NCBI GenBank assembly: GCA_025331125.1
Contig: JAOALB010000122.1
Span: 105,629 to 169,628 of the forward strand
From: Mycogone perniciosa
Lineage: Eukaryota; Ascomycota; Sordariomycetes; Hypocreales; Hypocreaceae
Direction: 5' to 3'
DNA length: 64,000 nucleotides
The notes under the pieces were generated by a model, which ran no database searches, was not told the DNA's origin, and saw only the letters and a list, made by a program, of their open reading frames with translations. Positions 11,701-23,294 of this stretch are shown one piece after another. Both the position numbers and the translations under genes were made by a program. How positions within the stretch are numbered: the stretch's first letter is position 1; every line of letters starts with the position of its first letter.

Positions 11701-14700
11701 CCGTGGAGCTTTGAGCGCTGGGAGAAAATGCGAGAGAATATTCTCACTGAATCCCATCAAAACGACGTTAGCATCCAACTTGAGGCCAGCGGGTTCGACA
11801 CGATCAAGAATGTGCGCTTGAACCGAGAGGGCGAGTTCTTATACGGCCTCCGTCCCAAGACCAACAACGTCTTACACCGACTTTGTGTTGAGGTTAGTCT
11901 TGGATCTGACAATGTGAAGTATGTCACTCTCCGGTCTCCCCTGGTAATTGAGAATGCTACCGAAATTCCTGTGGAGCTCGGCGTGTACGATGCCCAGGAA
12001 GGCCACCTGCTCAAGATTGAGAAGATTGCCCCCGGTGACTCGCGGCCCGCGCCAGTTGGAGCCGTGTACGAAAAGAGGGCTCTTGTGCGACCAGATAGTG
12101 GATTTGGATATCAATGGAGCGGCGAGCAACTTTGGTGGAAGGATCTGATGAAGCGTCCGACAAGGCAGCTGGTCTGCAAGGGAGATACTGGTGATCCTTT
12201 TTACTTCCAAGCGCATGCCGAGTTCGACAAGTCGAACCCGATGACCAAGTGAGTGATGAATCTGTATGCTTTATTATTGGATGTTTCTGACCACACCTCC
12301 CAGGTCTTACCCGTACATGAAGATCAAACTCTCCGCCCCGGTTACTCTCGAAAATCTCTTGCCGTACGATTTCAAGTATAGAATCTACGACAAGAACACC
12401 AAAAAGGACTGGTCAAATTTCCTACGCAAGGGTGGCGTGAGTCCTGTCCACGTTGTCGAGCTGTCTCACCTGCTGCTTCTCAACATCGACATGCAAGACA
12501 CCGTCTTCAAGCCGAGTGACTTTGCAATCATTAACGCTGGCGCCAACGAAGACTTCCGCAAGGAGAATCGTATTATTGTCAAGGATGACCAGGGACTCTC
12601 TCTCATTCTCAATCTGCACTACTTCAAGATCCCGAGCAGCGGTGGTGCATTCAAGGTCACCGTCTACAGCCCTTATGTGATCCTCAACAAGACTGGACTG
12701 GACCTGACGGTTCGAGCGAAGAGCTTTCTACAGCAGGCGCGAGCAGCAGCAGGACAGTTCCCTTTGATCGACACTTCGGACCAAGACCGGCCAAAAGCTT
12801 TGCCATTCATGTTCTCGTTTGGGAACGATGACAGACGGAATCGAGCATTGCTGAAGGTGGCAGACTCTGAATGGAGCAAACCTCAGAGTTTCGATGCCAT
12901 TGGTAGCACATCTGAGGTTGTTCTCAATTCTTCATCCAAGAGTAAAGAGATACAAATAGGGATCACGGTCAAATCGGGAGAGGGGAAGTACAAGATGACA
13001 AAGGTCGTTACCCTTGCACCGCGATTTGTGCTCGAAAATAAGCTAGACGAGGAGATTCTCATCCGGGAGTCTAGTTCGTCAGGTTTTATGACCCTCAAGC
13101 CTGGAGCACTGCAGCCACTGCATTTTATGCAGAAGTCAGCAGTGAAGCAACTTTGCCTGTGCTTCCCCGGGGTCAACAATCAGTGGACTTCGCCTTTCAA
13201 CATTGCCGACATTGGTACCACACACGTCAAGATTGCCAAGGCAGGTCAACGCCAAAGACTAATCAGAGCGGAGATTCTACTAGAGGACTCAACCGTCTTC
13301 CTGCATTTCAGTCTCGAGACCAAGAACTGGCCGTATTCTATGCGCAACGAAAGCGACACGGAATTTACCTTCTATCAGGCCAACCCGAACGTCGAGGAGG
13401 ATGATATTGAGGACCGAAGTGGTTGGAAGCCTATTCGATACCGCCTGCCGCCTAGAAGCATCATGCCGTATGCGTGGGACTTCCCAGCAGCTAAGTTCCG
13501 GGAGGTCGTTATCGCTACGGGCAGCAAGGAGCGACATGTCAAGCTGGCAGAGATCGGTAATCAGTTTCCGATGAAATTTATCAGCCCTACCGGACAACAG
13601 AAGATCATTGACATCAATGTTGCCGCGGATGGCCCGACGCAGACTCTGATTTTGAGCAACTTCCGCCCTAGCCAGAGTATGTACAAGCAGAGAGCATTAT
13701 CGAGGACCAACACTGGTCCTGAGGCTTTCGAAGTCAAAGACCAAAACACGGGAGCGACGTTTGTGGCACAGCTCAGGCTGTCGGGGGTTGGTATTTCGTT
13801 GATCAACGCGCAGCTAAAGGAATTAGCATACATCACGTTTAAAGATGTACAGTTCCGCCTCATTGACTCGCCATTGATTCAAACCGTATCATTGGCAGTG
13901 AAATGGATGCAGATTGACAATCAATTATACGGAGGACTGTTCCCTATGGTGCTGTATCCGAGTGTTGTGCCGCAGAAAGTGCAGGAGGTCGAAGCCCACC
14001 CTTCGTTGCATATGATGGTCAGTCGGGTGAAGGATGACTCCTACGGCGTACTGTACATCAAGTATGCTACGATTTTGTTGCAGCAGATGACTATCGACCT
14101 CGACGAGGACTTTGTCTTTGCGCTCCTTGACTTTTCCAATGTTCCAGGCGCGAGCTGGACGATGGTGGATCAAGAAGGCAAACTTTGCGATGAAGACTTG
14201 GACATTCCCGAACCGAGTCAGCAGCAGTCAGGCCAAGATATATACTTTGAGGTTCTGAACATCCAGCCCATGCAAGTCGATCTCAGCTTCATGAGAACAG
14301 AGCGAATCAATGCCGAGGACAAGACATCGACGCACAACCCCATCATGTTCTTCCTAAACGTCATGACGATGGCCATCGGCAATGTGAATGACGCTCCGGT
14401 GCGGTTCAACGCTTTGATGCTCGAGAATGTTCGAGTCTCAACACAAGTGCTCATACAGAACATCTCGAACCACTACAGTCAAGAGGTCATGTATCAGATC
14501 CACAAGATCCTCGGATCTGCAGATTTCCTCGGTAATCCTGTTGGCCTGTTCAATAATATCTCGTCTGGTGTGACGGACATCTTTTACGAGCCTTACCAAG
14601 GACTCATCCTCTCCGATAGGCCGGAAGAGTTTGGCATGGGTATTGCCAAGGGTGCGGCGTCATTCGCCAAAAAGACCGTGTTTGGATTCTCCGACAGCTT

Positions 14701-15457
14701 CTCCAAATTTACGGGTAGTCTAAGCAAGGGACTCGCGGCGGCGTCTATGGACAAACAGTTCCAGGACCGAAGACGTATCGCGAAGGCGCGGAATCGACCA
14801 AAGCATGCCCTGTACGGTGTTGCGGCCGGTGCCAACAGCCTGGTTACCAGTGTTTTCTCTGGCGTAGGTGGCCTGGCACTCAAACCACTTGAAGGTGCTG
14901 AGCAAGAGGGCGCCCTGGGATTCTTCAAGGGTGTCGGCAAAGGTGTCCTCGGATTGGCAACTAAACCAGCTGTTGGCGTGCTGGACATGGCCAGTAACGT
15001 TAGTGAAGGCATCCGCAATACCACGACTGTTTTTGATGGGGCTGAACTGGAGCGTACACGCTACCCACGTTTCATCCCCAATGACGGCATTGTCCGACCA
15101 TTCAACCCGCGAGAGGCCCTTGGACAGTACTGGCTGAAGCAGGTAGACAACGGCAGATACTTTGATGAGCAGTACATCGGCCACCTTGAACTACCCAAGG
15201 AAGACATGGTTGTCATGGTGACATTCGCGCGCATTCTCCTCATCCGGTCGCGACGACTTACTAGTGAGTGGGACGTGCCGCTGAAGGACATCCAAACGAT
15301 TGCAAAGGAGAGAACAGGCATCAGTCTGACGCTGAGGGATGGGGCTAACGGACCGTTCATCCCCGTGGGAGGCGGTAGCGAGAGGGGATTCCTGTACAAG
15401 ATGCTAGGTGTGGCCGTGGAGGAGTTTAACAGGAGATACAGAGGTGGTGAGCGATGA
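5761..15457 (+). CDS. vps13: VPS13 bridge-like lipid-transfer protein
   Basis: Exons 5761-12248 and 12304-15457 are joined by a 55-bp intron (GTGAGT...CCCAG, phase 2) and encode 3213 aa, the normal length for fungal Vps13. The N-terminal chorein domain is clear (residues 1 to about 110, starting MLEGLVAGLLNRFLGMYVKN). A long beta-strand-rich groove region follows, with an Asp-rich low-complexity insert near residue 890. The VAB (SHR-BD) adaptor-binding region spans roughly residues 1960-2500, and an ATG2_C/DH-like amphipathic helical region with Gly-rich repeats begins near 2910. The last 130 residues form a PH-like end. Vps13 moves phospholipids between membranes at contact sites (ER, mitochondria, endosome/vacuole, prospore membrane) and is recruited by adaptors through the VAB domain. 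The frame is uninterrupted, with codon use like the flanking housekeeping genes. Confidence 0.97.
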
Positions 15458-16223
15458 AAGCTGGCATTACATGCTGTATGCCCATAATGTATCACGATGA
15501 TGGAAGCAGGGTGAAGAAAAGAGTTGGACAAGGAAGCGCAAGTAGTGCTACTTGTGTTCATCAAAGGCATTGAATGAGGAACAAAATGCATTTGGCCTAG
15601 GCGTTTTGGTGTTCTTTTAGGGGGGGCCTTTGATAGTAGAATGAGAAATATTTGGAGCATGTCTTGACTTGTGTGTCGTATTTTACTTCATCAGCACCAT
15701 TACCTTATTGATTGATAGCTTCTGATGGCAGAAGTTGGGTTGGTGTTTGAAATGGGCACACAGCAGGCCGTTAGATCAACAAGGTGAAGGAAATTGGTCA
15801 CTGGTCTTAGTGAGTACAGAGTGCACCGATCTTGTGTATAATCGTGGCCCTAACGTGTTTTCTGAAGAACATTCACACAGTGGCAATGTAGCTGAGAATC
15901 CTTTCTGGGCAAAGTGGTGGGTTGAGAAGCAGCAGTTGCATTTGTTTCGAAACCATTCAGATTCGTTAACTGATGGGAAAGGTACAAGTGGCTCGTTGCA
16001 AATCAGCACTTGGTGCTTTTTTTTAAAAGGAAGACTGCTAGTAAGACGTTTATGCGTCTACCTACCTAGAAATTTGGACTATACTTCAAGCTTGACATAT
16101 TGCCAGGATTGTACATGGACTTGGTTATGAGGATTATATACTCCATGATTGGAGCACTCTCAGAAGCTGATTGAACTGTATATCTGAGTACGTCTTCTGC
16201 CTCGTTGTACTTCCCGTCTCTCT
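15458..16223. other. Intergenic region downstream of VPS13
   Basis: This stretch carries the presumed VPS13 3' UTR and then sequence with no recognisable coding potential. A 131-codon open frame at 15735-16130 has no compositional or motif support. It marks the change from the conserved housekeeping block to the accessory region. Confidence 0.55.
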
Positions 16224-17211
16224 TCAATACCGTCCGACCTTATGAGCTAATTCAGCCCAGCCAATGGCGATATTGGCGTCATTTTCATCCGGCCTCTCTC
16301 CAATAATTGATTCAATATGAGGGCCCAACTTGTCGCATTGGCCCCAATTCTCACACTTGCTAGATGCTGGATACAGGCGATTCATTACCTGCAGAAATTT
16401 GCTCTTCAAATAGTGTATACAATCGAACGACTCCACCAAGATCCAACGTTGTGTGCAGAACTGAACAAGAGAGTGCATCTCGAAAACTTCGGGATCTTCA
16501 GTCACTGTCATCGAGTACGCCCGAAGAACGTCCAAGCCATCCTCGAACTGATTTCCTTCGTCCTCTCCATTTTCTTATACAAACTGCTTCAGAGTAGACT
16601 CGGGGATTCCTTGCGGACTGAGGAAGCTCATGGATGCTAATAAATCTGCTGCTCACGGTCGATCGCGGATGATTTGTTTGAATATAGTTTGCCACGTGGA
16701 GGCAACTGAGTTTTCACTTCTCTGACGCCGAAGTTCGGTAGCCTCTCGATCCAAAAGGCTGGCCCTCGTTTTGTCGCTCTTGTGAAACTCGTCTAGGTAT
16801 GTAGAAATCGTCATGCGTGGTGCTCGTTTATTGATGAAGGCTGCTGCTTGGGAGATTGCGAGCGGTATATTGTCAAGAGCCTGTATCAAGTCCATCGCTT
16901 GCTCCTTATCACTTGTAGGGATCGGTGGTTTGACGAGTTTCTTTTCCGAAAGTTGAAGCGCCTCATCATCGCCCATCTCGCTGATCTCCAGGATGTCTCC
17001 ATAGTCACCCACCAATCTCTCCGCCACGTTCTTATTGCGACATGTGATCAGGATTGAACCATTAGCTGATTGTAAGCTTTTGAGATTGTGTTTGGCCATC
17101 TTCCGATCTGTCACTGTAAAAGTAGTTCTGGACTATCCCGCCATCCCATGCCTGTACGTCGGCAATAGCGTTTCTCCCGTTGATTGCGCCGAAGGAGGTG
17201 GTGTCACCCAT
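16224..17211 (-). pseudogene. Decayed NB-ARC/STAND (NLR-like) protein gene remnant with first TPR part
   Basis: On the minus strand one frame from about 17114 to 16224 reads through the C-terminal half of an NB-ARC domain. It includes a kinase-2/RNBS-like segment (GSILITCRNKNVAERL), the conserved LDNIPLAISQAAAFI block and a winged-helix-like part (FEMHSLVQFCTQRW), and ends in what looks like the start of a TPR array. The frame is broken by a TGA at 16655-16653 and a TAA at 16577-16575. The P-loop and Walker B region are absent. Upstream, in another frame, a short ORF starts at 17211 (Gly/Asn-rich, about 49 codons) and runs straight into the NB-ARC remnant, so an internal deletion or lost intron is likely. 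Intact relatives are fungal STAND proteins linked to heterokaryon incompatibility and non-self recognition. It is too damaged to be functional as such. Confidence 0.8.
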
Positions 17212-18626
17212 GGCTGTCAAAATTCAACTAACCACACAAGCAGATAAATGATCGAATCTACTCCTATAGGTGTATCCGTTAGTGTGACCTTTTTTAGAGT
17301 CTTCGTATCTTAGTTGTTGATCCAGGTTTGTGATAACTTGGAAACTGGGCATCTACGATGTAAGCAGTGATATCAGCCTAATCCCAAACCTAGTTTGACA
17401 ATGAACTATGTCCCTTAATATTTATTAGAAGGATCTTTTATGGTTACTCTGATAGATCTGTAAGAGTAGAGCACGGCAGCCCATTAAGAATTTATTAGAG
17501 AATAAGTGAATCTTAATTATATATATATCTATATAGAGCTAGAGCATGCATGTTTACCTTGGATCAATATGATAACAGGAGAGTTTATATCGTAACAAAT
17601 CGCGTCCGAACTCTCGCTCTTTCATATACTAACAATTTTGAGATATGATATCTAACCAAAACTAAGGAATAGTAAAACAAGCACTCCCTCCGTATTAAGG
17701 CAGGTAAGATTAAATGCAGAGCGGGGTGGGGCCGTGGCAGTGTGCGGAGTGGGGCCGTAATGCGGCCTTCTTCCTTACAGCGGTTCGTTACAGCGGTTCA
17801 GGGCCTGTCATTGTTTTAGGCGACTTGGAGACATAAGACCCAATAGAATCTGGAACCCAATTAATATATATCTAGCCTGGCCGACACCGATAGGGCAACG
17901 GCAGACTAGGACTTTCGTATTATCATGAGATATAGAGTATGGAGTACGATAATACGTACGATACCGAATCCTCTGGACGGACTCTACGGAGTAGTGGCAC
18001 ACCATCCACGCTGGACTGCCAAAACTTCCAAAACAGGTACTGACTCTTTGATGGATTTGAGCAAAATAAAACGCCGCTTTGTACTACAATATGAAGAGTT
18101 TCATACAGAGAACTAAAAAGACCACGTCGCGGCGAATCTCAACAGCCCACCCTCGCGCGTGATTCACAAACATACCAGAGCTTACTGTAGGCTATCATCA
18201 CATTCACGCTTGGAGAGAGCTCTAGCAAAGCTTCTCGAATATAGATAGATAGGAGGAGAACATAGGTTTGTTTGAGTCCCGTGAGCACATCAATGACTTG
18301 AGGAAACTTACCGTATCTAGTGCTACGTAGAAAGATCCACAGTTAGCATTCCTCCAGATGCTCTTCTCCATATAGAACATATGAATGGGATTTACTCCAT
18401 ATCACACGAGTTTTTATCTTATTTTATTAGTTTAAACTATTGAATTGAGGCCTGCTCTTGAGGAAATTCTGCCAAGCCTGATATTCGTCATGCTCCAGAT
18501 CATGTGACCGGTAACTCCACCATTGTCGCGACTCGGTATTACTCGTACGGAGAAATCGGTTTCAGCTCAGAGAAGTTATACCCAACACAATCGCCTTTCC
18601 ATATCTTTGATCGTCTGTTCCGTGCT
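17212..18626. other. Intergenic region with AT-rich stretch and short GC-rich direct repeats
   Basis: No coding region is supported. Roughly 17300-17680 is AT-rich. At 17726-17735 and 17749-17758 the decamer GTGGGGCCGT occurs twice, and at 17775-17799 the block TTACAGCGGTTC occurs twice, one base apart. A TACGGAGTA motif lies at 17985-17993. The right half would include the promoter of the C6 regulator gene. Confidence 0.5.
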
Positions 18627-20417
18627 ATGGAGCATCGAACGACCCCGAGAGTCTCGCTGGCATGTCTGACGTGTCGCAACCAACACCTGAAGTGTGATGC
18701 GAGTCGTCCTATCTGCGCCCGCTGTTGATCGTTGTCAAAATCGTGTTCATACCCTGAATCACGCAGAAGTGGGAAACATAGATCTCTCTCTGCTTGGAAA
18801 TCTCAGACGCGTGCTATCGCGCTCAATTCTCAGGAGATACCAACTCCCTCCGAAAAAATATCTCACGCAGGGGATGGTGGATCAGCCAGCTCAGAGCCAT
18901 GTGTGTCACCATCCCTCTTATCGGTCATTGAGCCTGTGGTACACTTGGAACAAACTCCTTTAGATCTCTATTTTGAGCATTTTCATCCGAGTCATCCATT
19001 TGTTCTCCCACGCACAGCAGTTCAAGCGAGGCTAGACGCATCTACTGTCGAATCGCCCACCTTTCGAGCCCTGATCAGTGTCATGGAATATATCGGATCG
19101 TTTTATAAGCAACCGTGTGTGCGCAGCGATATCTTCTGCAAAAGTCTGGTCAGCGATGAAGTAGATGGCTTTACCGTTCAAACGAGCCTCTTGATGGCTC
19201 TTGCTAAAAGCATGTGTGATGACCGATCTGCCTCAGAAGAACTGCTGGCCCAGGCAATTCAACAAGCTAAGCTTATTGGCATGCACAGAAGGGACTTCGC
19301 TGATGCTATCTCTGAAATCGATCCCGTGCTTTCAGAGAGCTGGAGGCGCACTTGGTGGATGCTTTGCTTGACTGATGCTAATTTCTCAGTCATTCGGCGA
19401 GATTTCACCCCGATCATTGCCGACCCGGATCATGACGTCGACTTACCTTGTGACGACGACAGCTATAGACGCATGGTAGTATCTCCATTATTACAGTACT
19501 GAGAGAGGGGAAAGCTGACTCCTAATCTAGGACATTTCCTCCCAAACGGCCACGTTATTTGAGTACCAGAATCGAAAATATGCCTTAGAGGACAAGCTAT
19601 TCTCATCCTTTGCGTATCTCATCGACGCAACCCACATTTTTGTCGCATCATTGAGGGCATCGATCCAATATCGAGATGTTTCTGAAGCAGAGATTCTCTG
19701 TAGCGACCTAGAAGCTAGAGTCATTAGCTGGTTTTTGCTGCTCCCACTTGACAAACGCGAGCTCCCTGTGAAGCCAGGATTGATGGACCAGCTCATGTTT
19801 CAGGCGCATATGATGATGTATACGTATGAACTAACCCACGTACTCTAAGAATCGATACTAGCTGACTGATTTCTCATAGCTCCCTCGCCTTTATTCACAG
19901 ACCACTATCAACTTTGCACTACGATCCAGCCGAAGGCATATCGACCTGCGGCCCACCACCTCCACCCCTCGACCCAGGACTCAGCCATTTCGGGGATCTG
20001 ATTAACCATAAGACACATTCCGAGAAACTCTTCCAAGCCATTCGCCAGCAGAATCAATGTCTGATCCTTTTACCAATGCGCGCTGCCCAGCTCTCCCCGT
20101 TTGTCATTTGTATGGTGGCATGCTGCACCATTGCATACCTTGTGGCGTCCAAGCTTGCATTCAAGGCGGAAGAAGCTGAAGCGGCTCGGAGTCGAATACG
20201 CGTTTCTCTGGCAACGCTCAAACACTACGAAGACATCTGGCCTCGGGCCAAGAAAATCTTGACGGAACTAAAACGAATCGCACAGAGCATCTTGCGGTCG
20301 GGGAAAATGTCCTCAACGCCCTCAGCCCACTTTGAGCCACTGATAGACCAGGATGCAATAGCCGCTAGTTTCTTTGACAAAGACTGGCTGTATGCCTTTG
20401 AGAACGCTACCGCGTGA
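18627..20417 (+). pseudogene. Zn2Cys6 (C6) fungal transcription factor, interrupted by one TGA in the zinc cluster
   Basis: Proposed exons are 18627-19475, 19531-19823 and 19880-20417, with introns of 55 and 56 bp; the span is 560 codons. Residues 13-40 carry a perfectly spaced zinc cluster (Cys at 13, 16, 23, 30, 33 and 40; C-x2-C-x6-C-x6-C-x2-C-x6-C), except that codon 34 (18726-18728) is TGA. No intron of workable size removes it without also losing cysteines. Downstream lies a fungal-specific transcription factor domain (a YFEHFHPSHPF-type segment, followed by SESWRRTWWMLCLTDANFS). The rest of the frame is intact, which suggests a recent lesion, an assembly error or stop readthrough. A CGA to TGA change would be one C to T step. 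At the edge of a sesquiterpene cluster it is the likely pathway-specific activator. Confidence 0.82.
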
Positions 20418-20918
20418 AAGCTGGACTTGGGACTGCTATGTAGAGTCCATGAAAATAACAACGATGCACTATAAGCAGGTATAAAAACTATCATTATTGG
20501 AAATGGACATGCCGCCCGGTTCCGCCCATTCATTTACATCGCTCCCATATATTAATCACGTATTTGTCTCCAACTTCACAACCACAACAGTCTGAAGTTC
20601 ATCTGCCAAGATTGCGACAGTCCACCAGCCCGTAAGTACGAAGCAAAGGCGTCGCACACAAAAGATCCGATCCGAATCTGAATTCCTGTTCCTGCATCCG
20701 AATAGCCTAAGCTGATGTGGGGCCGAATCTCGACATGTCCATCAATAGGAGATCGCGCATTGTCCCGAATAGGCGATGTAAGAATGAGAACGATAAAAAG
20801 GACTTCTCACTCTAGATTTCTTTTCTTTTAATCTGCCTCAGCTTGTATTTTGAAGGAGAGATTGGGCCGAGACCATTATCTTGAGACAGAGATTGCAATT
20901 TGCTATCCTCCGGACAAG
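20418..20918. promoter_or_regulatory. Spacer between the C6 regulator and the MFS gene
   Basis: About 500 bp lie between two genes on the same strand, so this must hold the regulator's 3' UTR and the exporter's promoter. A T/C-rich tract (TTTCTTTTCTTTTAAT) at about 20818-20833 lies some 85 bp before the MFS start codon. No palindromic CGG-type C6 binding site stands out. Confidence 0.4.
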
Positions 20919-22948
20919 ATGGCTTCACTCATCAGGAACACGGCGTTCGGTACCGTTGTGCGATTCGGCATGGGCAACTCTCTTCTTGCGTTTCCAAAAG
21001 AAACAGATCCAAACACCACTGGAGACATGACCGATTCATCTCGAACGCCGCCAAATTCATCGCCAACAAGACGAAGTAAAGATGGAGATGCAGAGACCAG
21101 AATCGAAGTTGGCTGGTGAAGACCACCTTGTAGCTCCATCGCTACTGCATGGCTGGTTACTGACGAAGGCATTCAAGGAACTCTGACAATGACCCCGAAA
21201 ATCCACAGAACTGGTCGCTCTGGAGGAAGGCATTCGTGGCTTCTTTAATATGGTATTGAGACCCTTGGGGAATCCTGTTATTGTTTCTTTCGCTGACAGT
21301 TTCGATTGCAGTATATACACGTTTACGGTCTACTGCGGGTCGTCTATCTACGTCCCGAGCGAAGAGTGAGTTGCTCTACCTCTTTTCCACACATCGATCG
21401 TGACACAGAATATTAAATGGAGGCTAATACTCTTGGTCATACAGACAGGTGATGGATGAGTTCCATGTTTCGGGGACTGTCGCGTCTCTTGGATTGGCCC
21501 TATATGTTCTGGGATGTAAGCACCATCGCCACCTTGCCAATAACCGTCCGTATCCGTCCATGTTCTCATATAGGAGTGATGATAGATGGTCTTGGTCCAC
21601 TTCTGTTCTCCCCTCTAAGTGAGGTTCCCCACATCGGCCGAAACCCCATATACATCGTCACTTTTGTCATCTTCCTTGTCTTGCTCGTCGTCTCTGCCGT
21701 CGTGCAGAACTTTGCCGGGTTCCTCGTCATCCGATTCCTGCAAGGCTTCTTTGGCAGTCCTTGTCTGGCCACTGGAGCCGCCTCGCTCAGCGACATGGTA
21801 TGTTGGTGTCAAGCTCGCGTTTTGCTCCTATTATTTACCAAAATACCGGCAGTTTCCTGTCACACGAATACCATATCCTTTGGCAGCTTGGTCCGGCGCC
21901 ATGTATGCTGGTCCGGCGCTCGGTCCATTGCTGTCTGGGTTCACTGTGGCAGTCAAGAAGTGAGTTTTGACGTCTTATTTACCAATTCATCATTCGGCAA
22001 TAGATCTGACAATAAACAGTTGGCGATGTTCCATGTGGGAAATGGTCTGGCTCTCAGCTATTGTCCTGGCCTTATTATTCGTCTTCCTCCCTGAGACTTC
22101 TGCGCCCACATTACTGCACTACAGAGCACAGCGATTGCGAAATGAGACTGGCAACCCCGGATACGTCTCATCGATAGCTTAGACTGGCCAGCATCTGACT
22201 CGAGGCCAGCTTATCCAGCTTTCGCTAGTGAAGCCATTCGAAATCACAATTAAAGACCCGGCAATTGCGTTTGTGAACTTCTATGTTAGTTAGCCCATTT
22301 CATTGATGAAGTTACAGTTCCACTAAGACGCTTGTTTTCTAGACGGCACTCACATACGGCATCTACTACTCGTTCTTCGAGGTCTTTCCACTCGTATATC
22401 CCAAGATGTATGGTATAAACCTTAGTAAGACATCGGCCGTCTTCTTTTGCGTGCTCATTGCTTGCGCCGTTGGTACTATATGGTATTGCGCATGGTACCG
22501 ACTGTTCTCTCAGAAGCGCTTTGATCAGCTAGGTACCTTCGATGTCCAGGAAACGTTCCTTCGTCCGGGTCTCGTCGGTGTATTTGGGATCCCTATTGGC
22601 ATGTTCCTATTTGGCTGGGCCGCACGCGAATCTGTTCCATGGCGAGTTCCTACTCTCGGCATCGTCATTTACTGTGGCTGTTCTTTCGTCGTTGGTCTCG
22701 GAATTTTCATCTATCTGCCGTGCAGTTATACACAGTACTCCGCCAGCCTGTTTGCAGCAAACGATGCCCTGCGAAGCGCATTTGCAGCAGCAGCTATTCT
22801 TTTCGGACGCCCTCTTTACGCCAATTTGGGAGTTGGAAAGGGCTGCAGTTTGCTTGGCGGATTGAGCATCTTCGGTGTCATCGGGTTCTGGTATCTGTTC
22901 CTCTATGGCGAGAAGCTTCGAAAGCGAAGCAGGTTTACCGTCAATTAA
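20919..22948 (+). pseudogene. MFS drug:H+ antiporter-type exporter, one in-frame TAG
   Basis: Eight exons agree in phase: 20919-21115, 21178-21252, 21312-21365, 21445-21515, 21586-21797, 21853-21959, 22020-22284 and 22343-22948, with introns of 55-79 bp. They give 529 codons. The sequence follows the fungal DHA1-type pattern: the PENPQNWS entry motif, a GYGLGPLLFSPLSE loop, SIGRN-like GRNPIYI, RFLQGFFGSP, AGPALGPLLSG, the central loop and DPAIAFVNFYTALTYGIYYS. About 12 membrane segments are expected. Codon 293 (22180-22182) is TAG in the cytoplasmic central loop; no plausible intron removes it, and CAG to TAG would be one C to T step. The six C-terminal helices after it are otherwise open. 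Its place beside the cluster suggests export of the product or a self-protection role. The gene is probably inactive unless the stop is an error. Confidence 0.8.
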
Positions 22949-23294
22949 TATTCGGCAAAGAGGTCTGATTCGACAATGGCGAAGCCGAGGATAAATTGCT
23001 TCGTATTTCTCAGCTCAGAGTCTGGTCGTTGCATTAGCATAGTAGCATTACCAAACACAGTTCGTTCCAAGTCAATACGAAGTACTAGTTTTGCACAGAT
23101 TTAGAGAAGGGGCAGGCTTTGGTATGATCGTTGACAAATGGAGGGAGATGCGAGAAGATGCTTGTGAGATATGGAAGAGCCGAAGGACTCTGGATTGAAT
23201 CTCGAGGTAATGACTGTTTGTGAGAGAAGATGTGAACAGGCTATTTACTATAGATACTTGATAGATTCAAACTAGAAGATACAAAATATATTCT
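22949..23294. other. Convergent spacer between MFS and acyltransferase genes
   Basis: About 350 bp separate the 3' ends of the two genes. It should contain their 3' UTRs. No coding potential or repeat was recognised. Confidence 0.5.

Noticed and set aside
15735..16130. 131-codon open frame downstream of VPS13
   Set aside because: It has no recognisable domain, no splice context and no coding-like composition.
17726..17799. Short GC-rich direct repeats as a CRISPR-like or regulatory array
   Set aside because: There are only two copies of each, with no regular spacing, in a eukaryotic genome; at most they are a trace of a decayed element.
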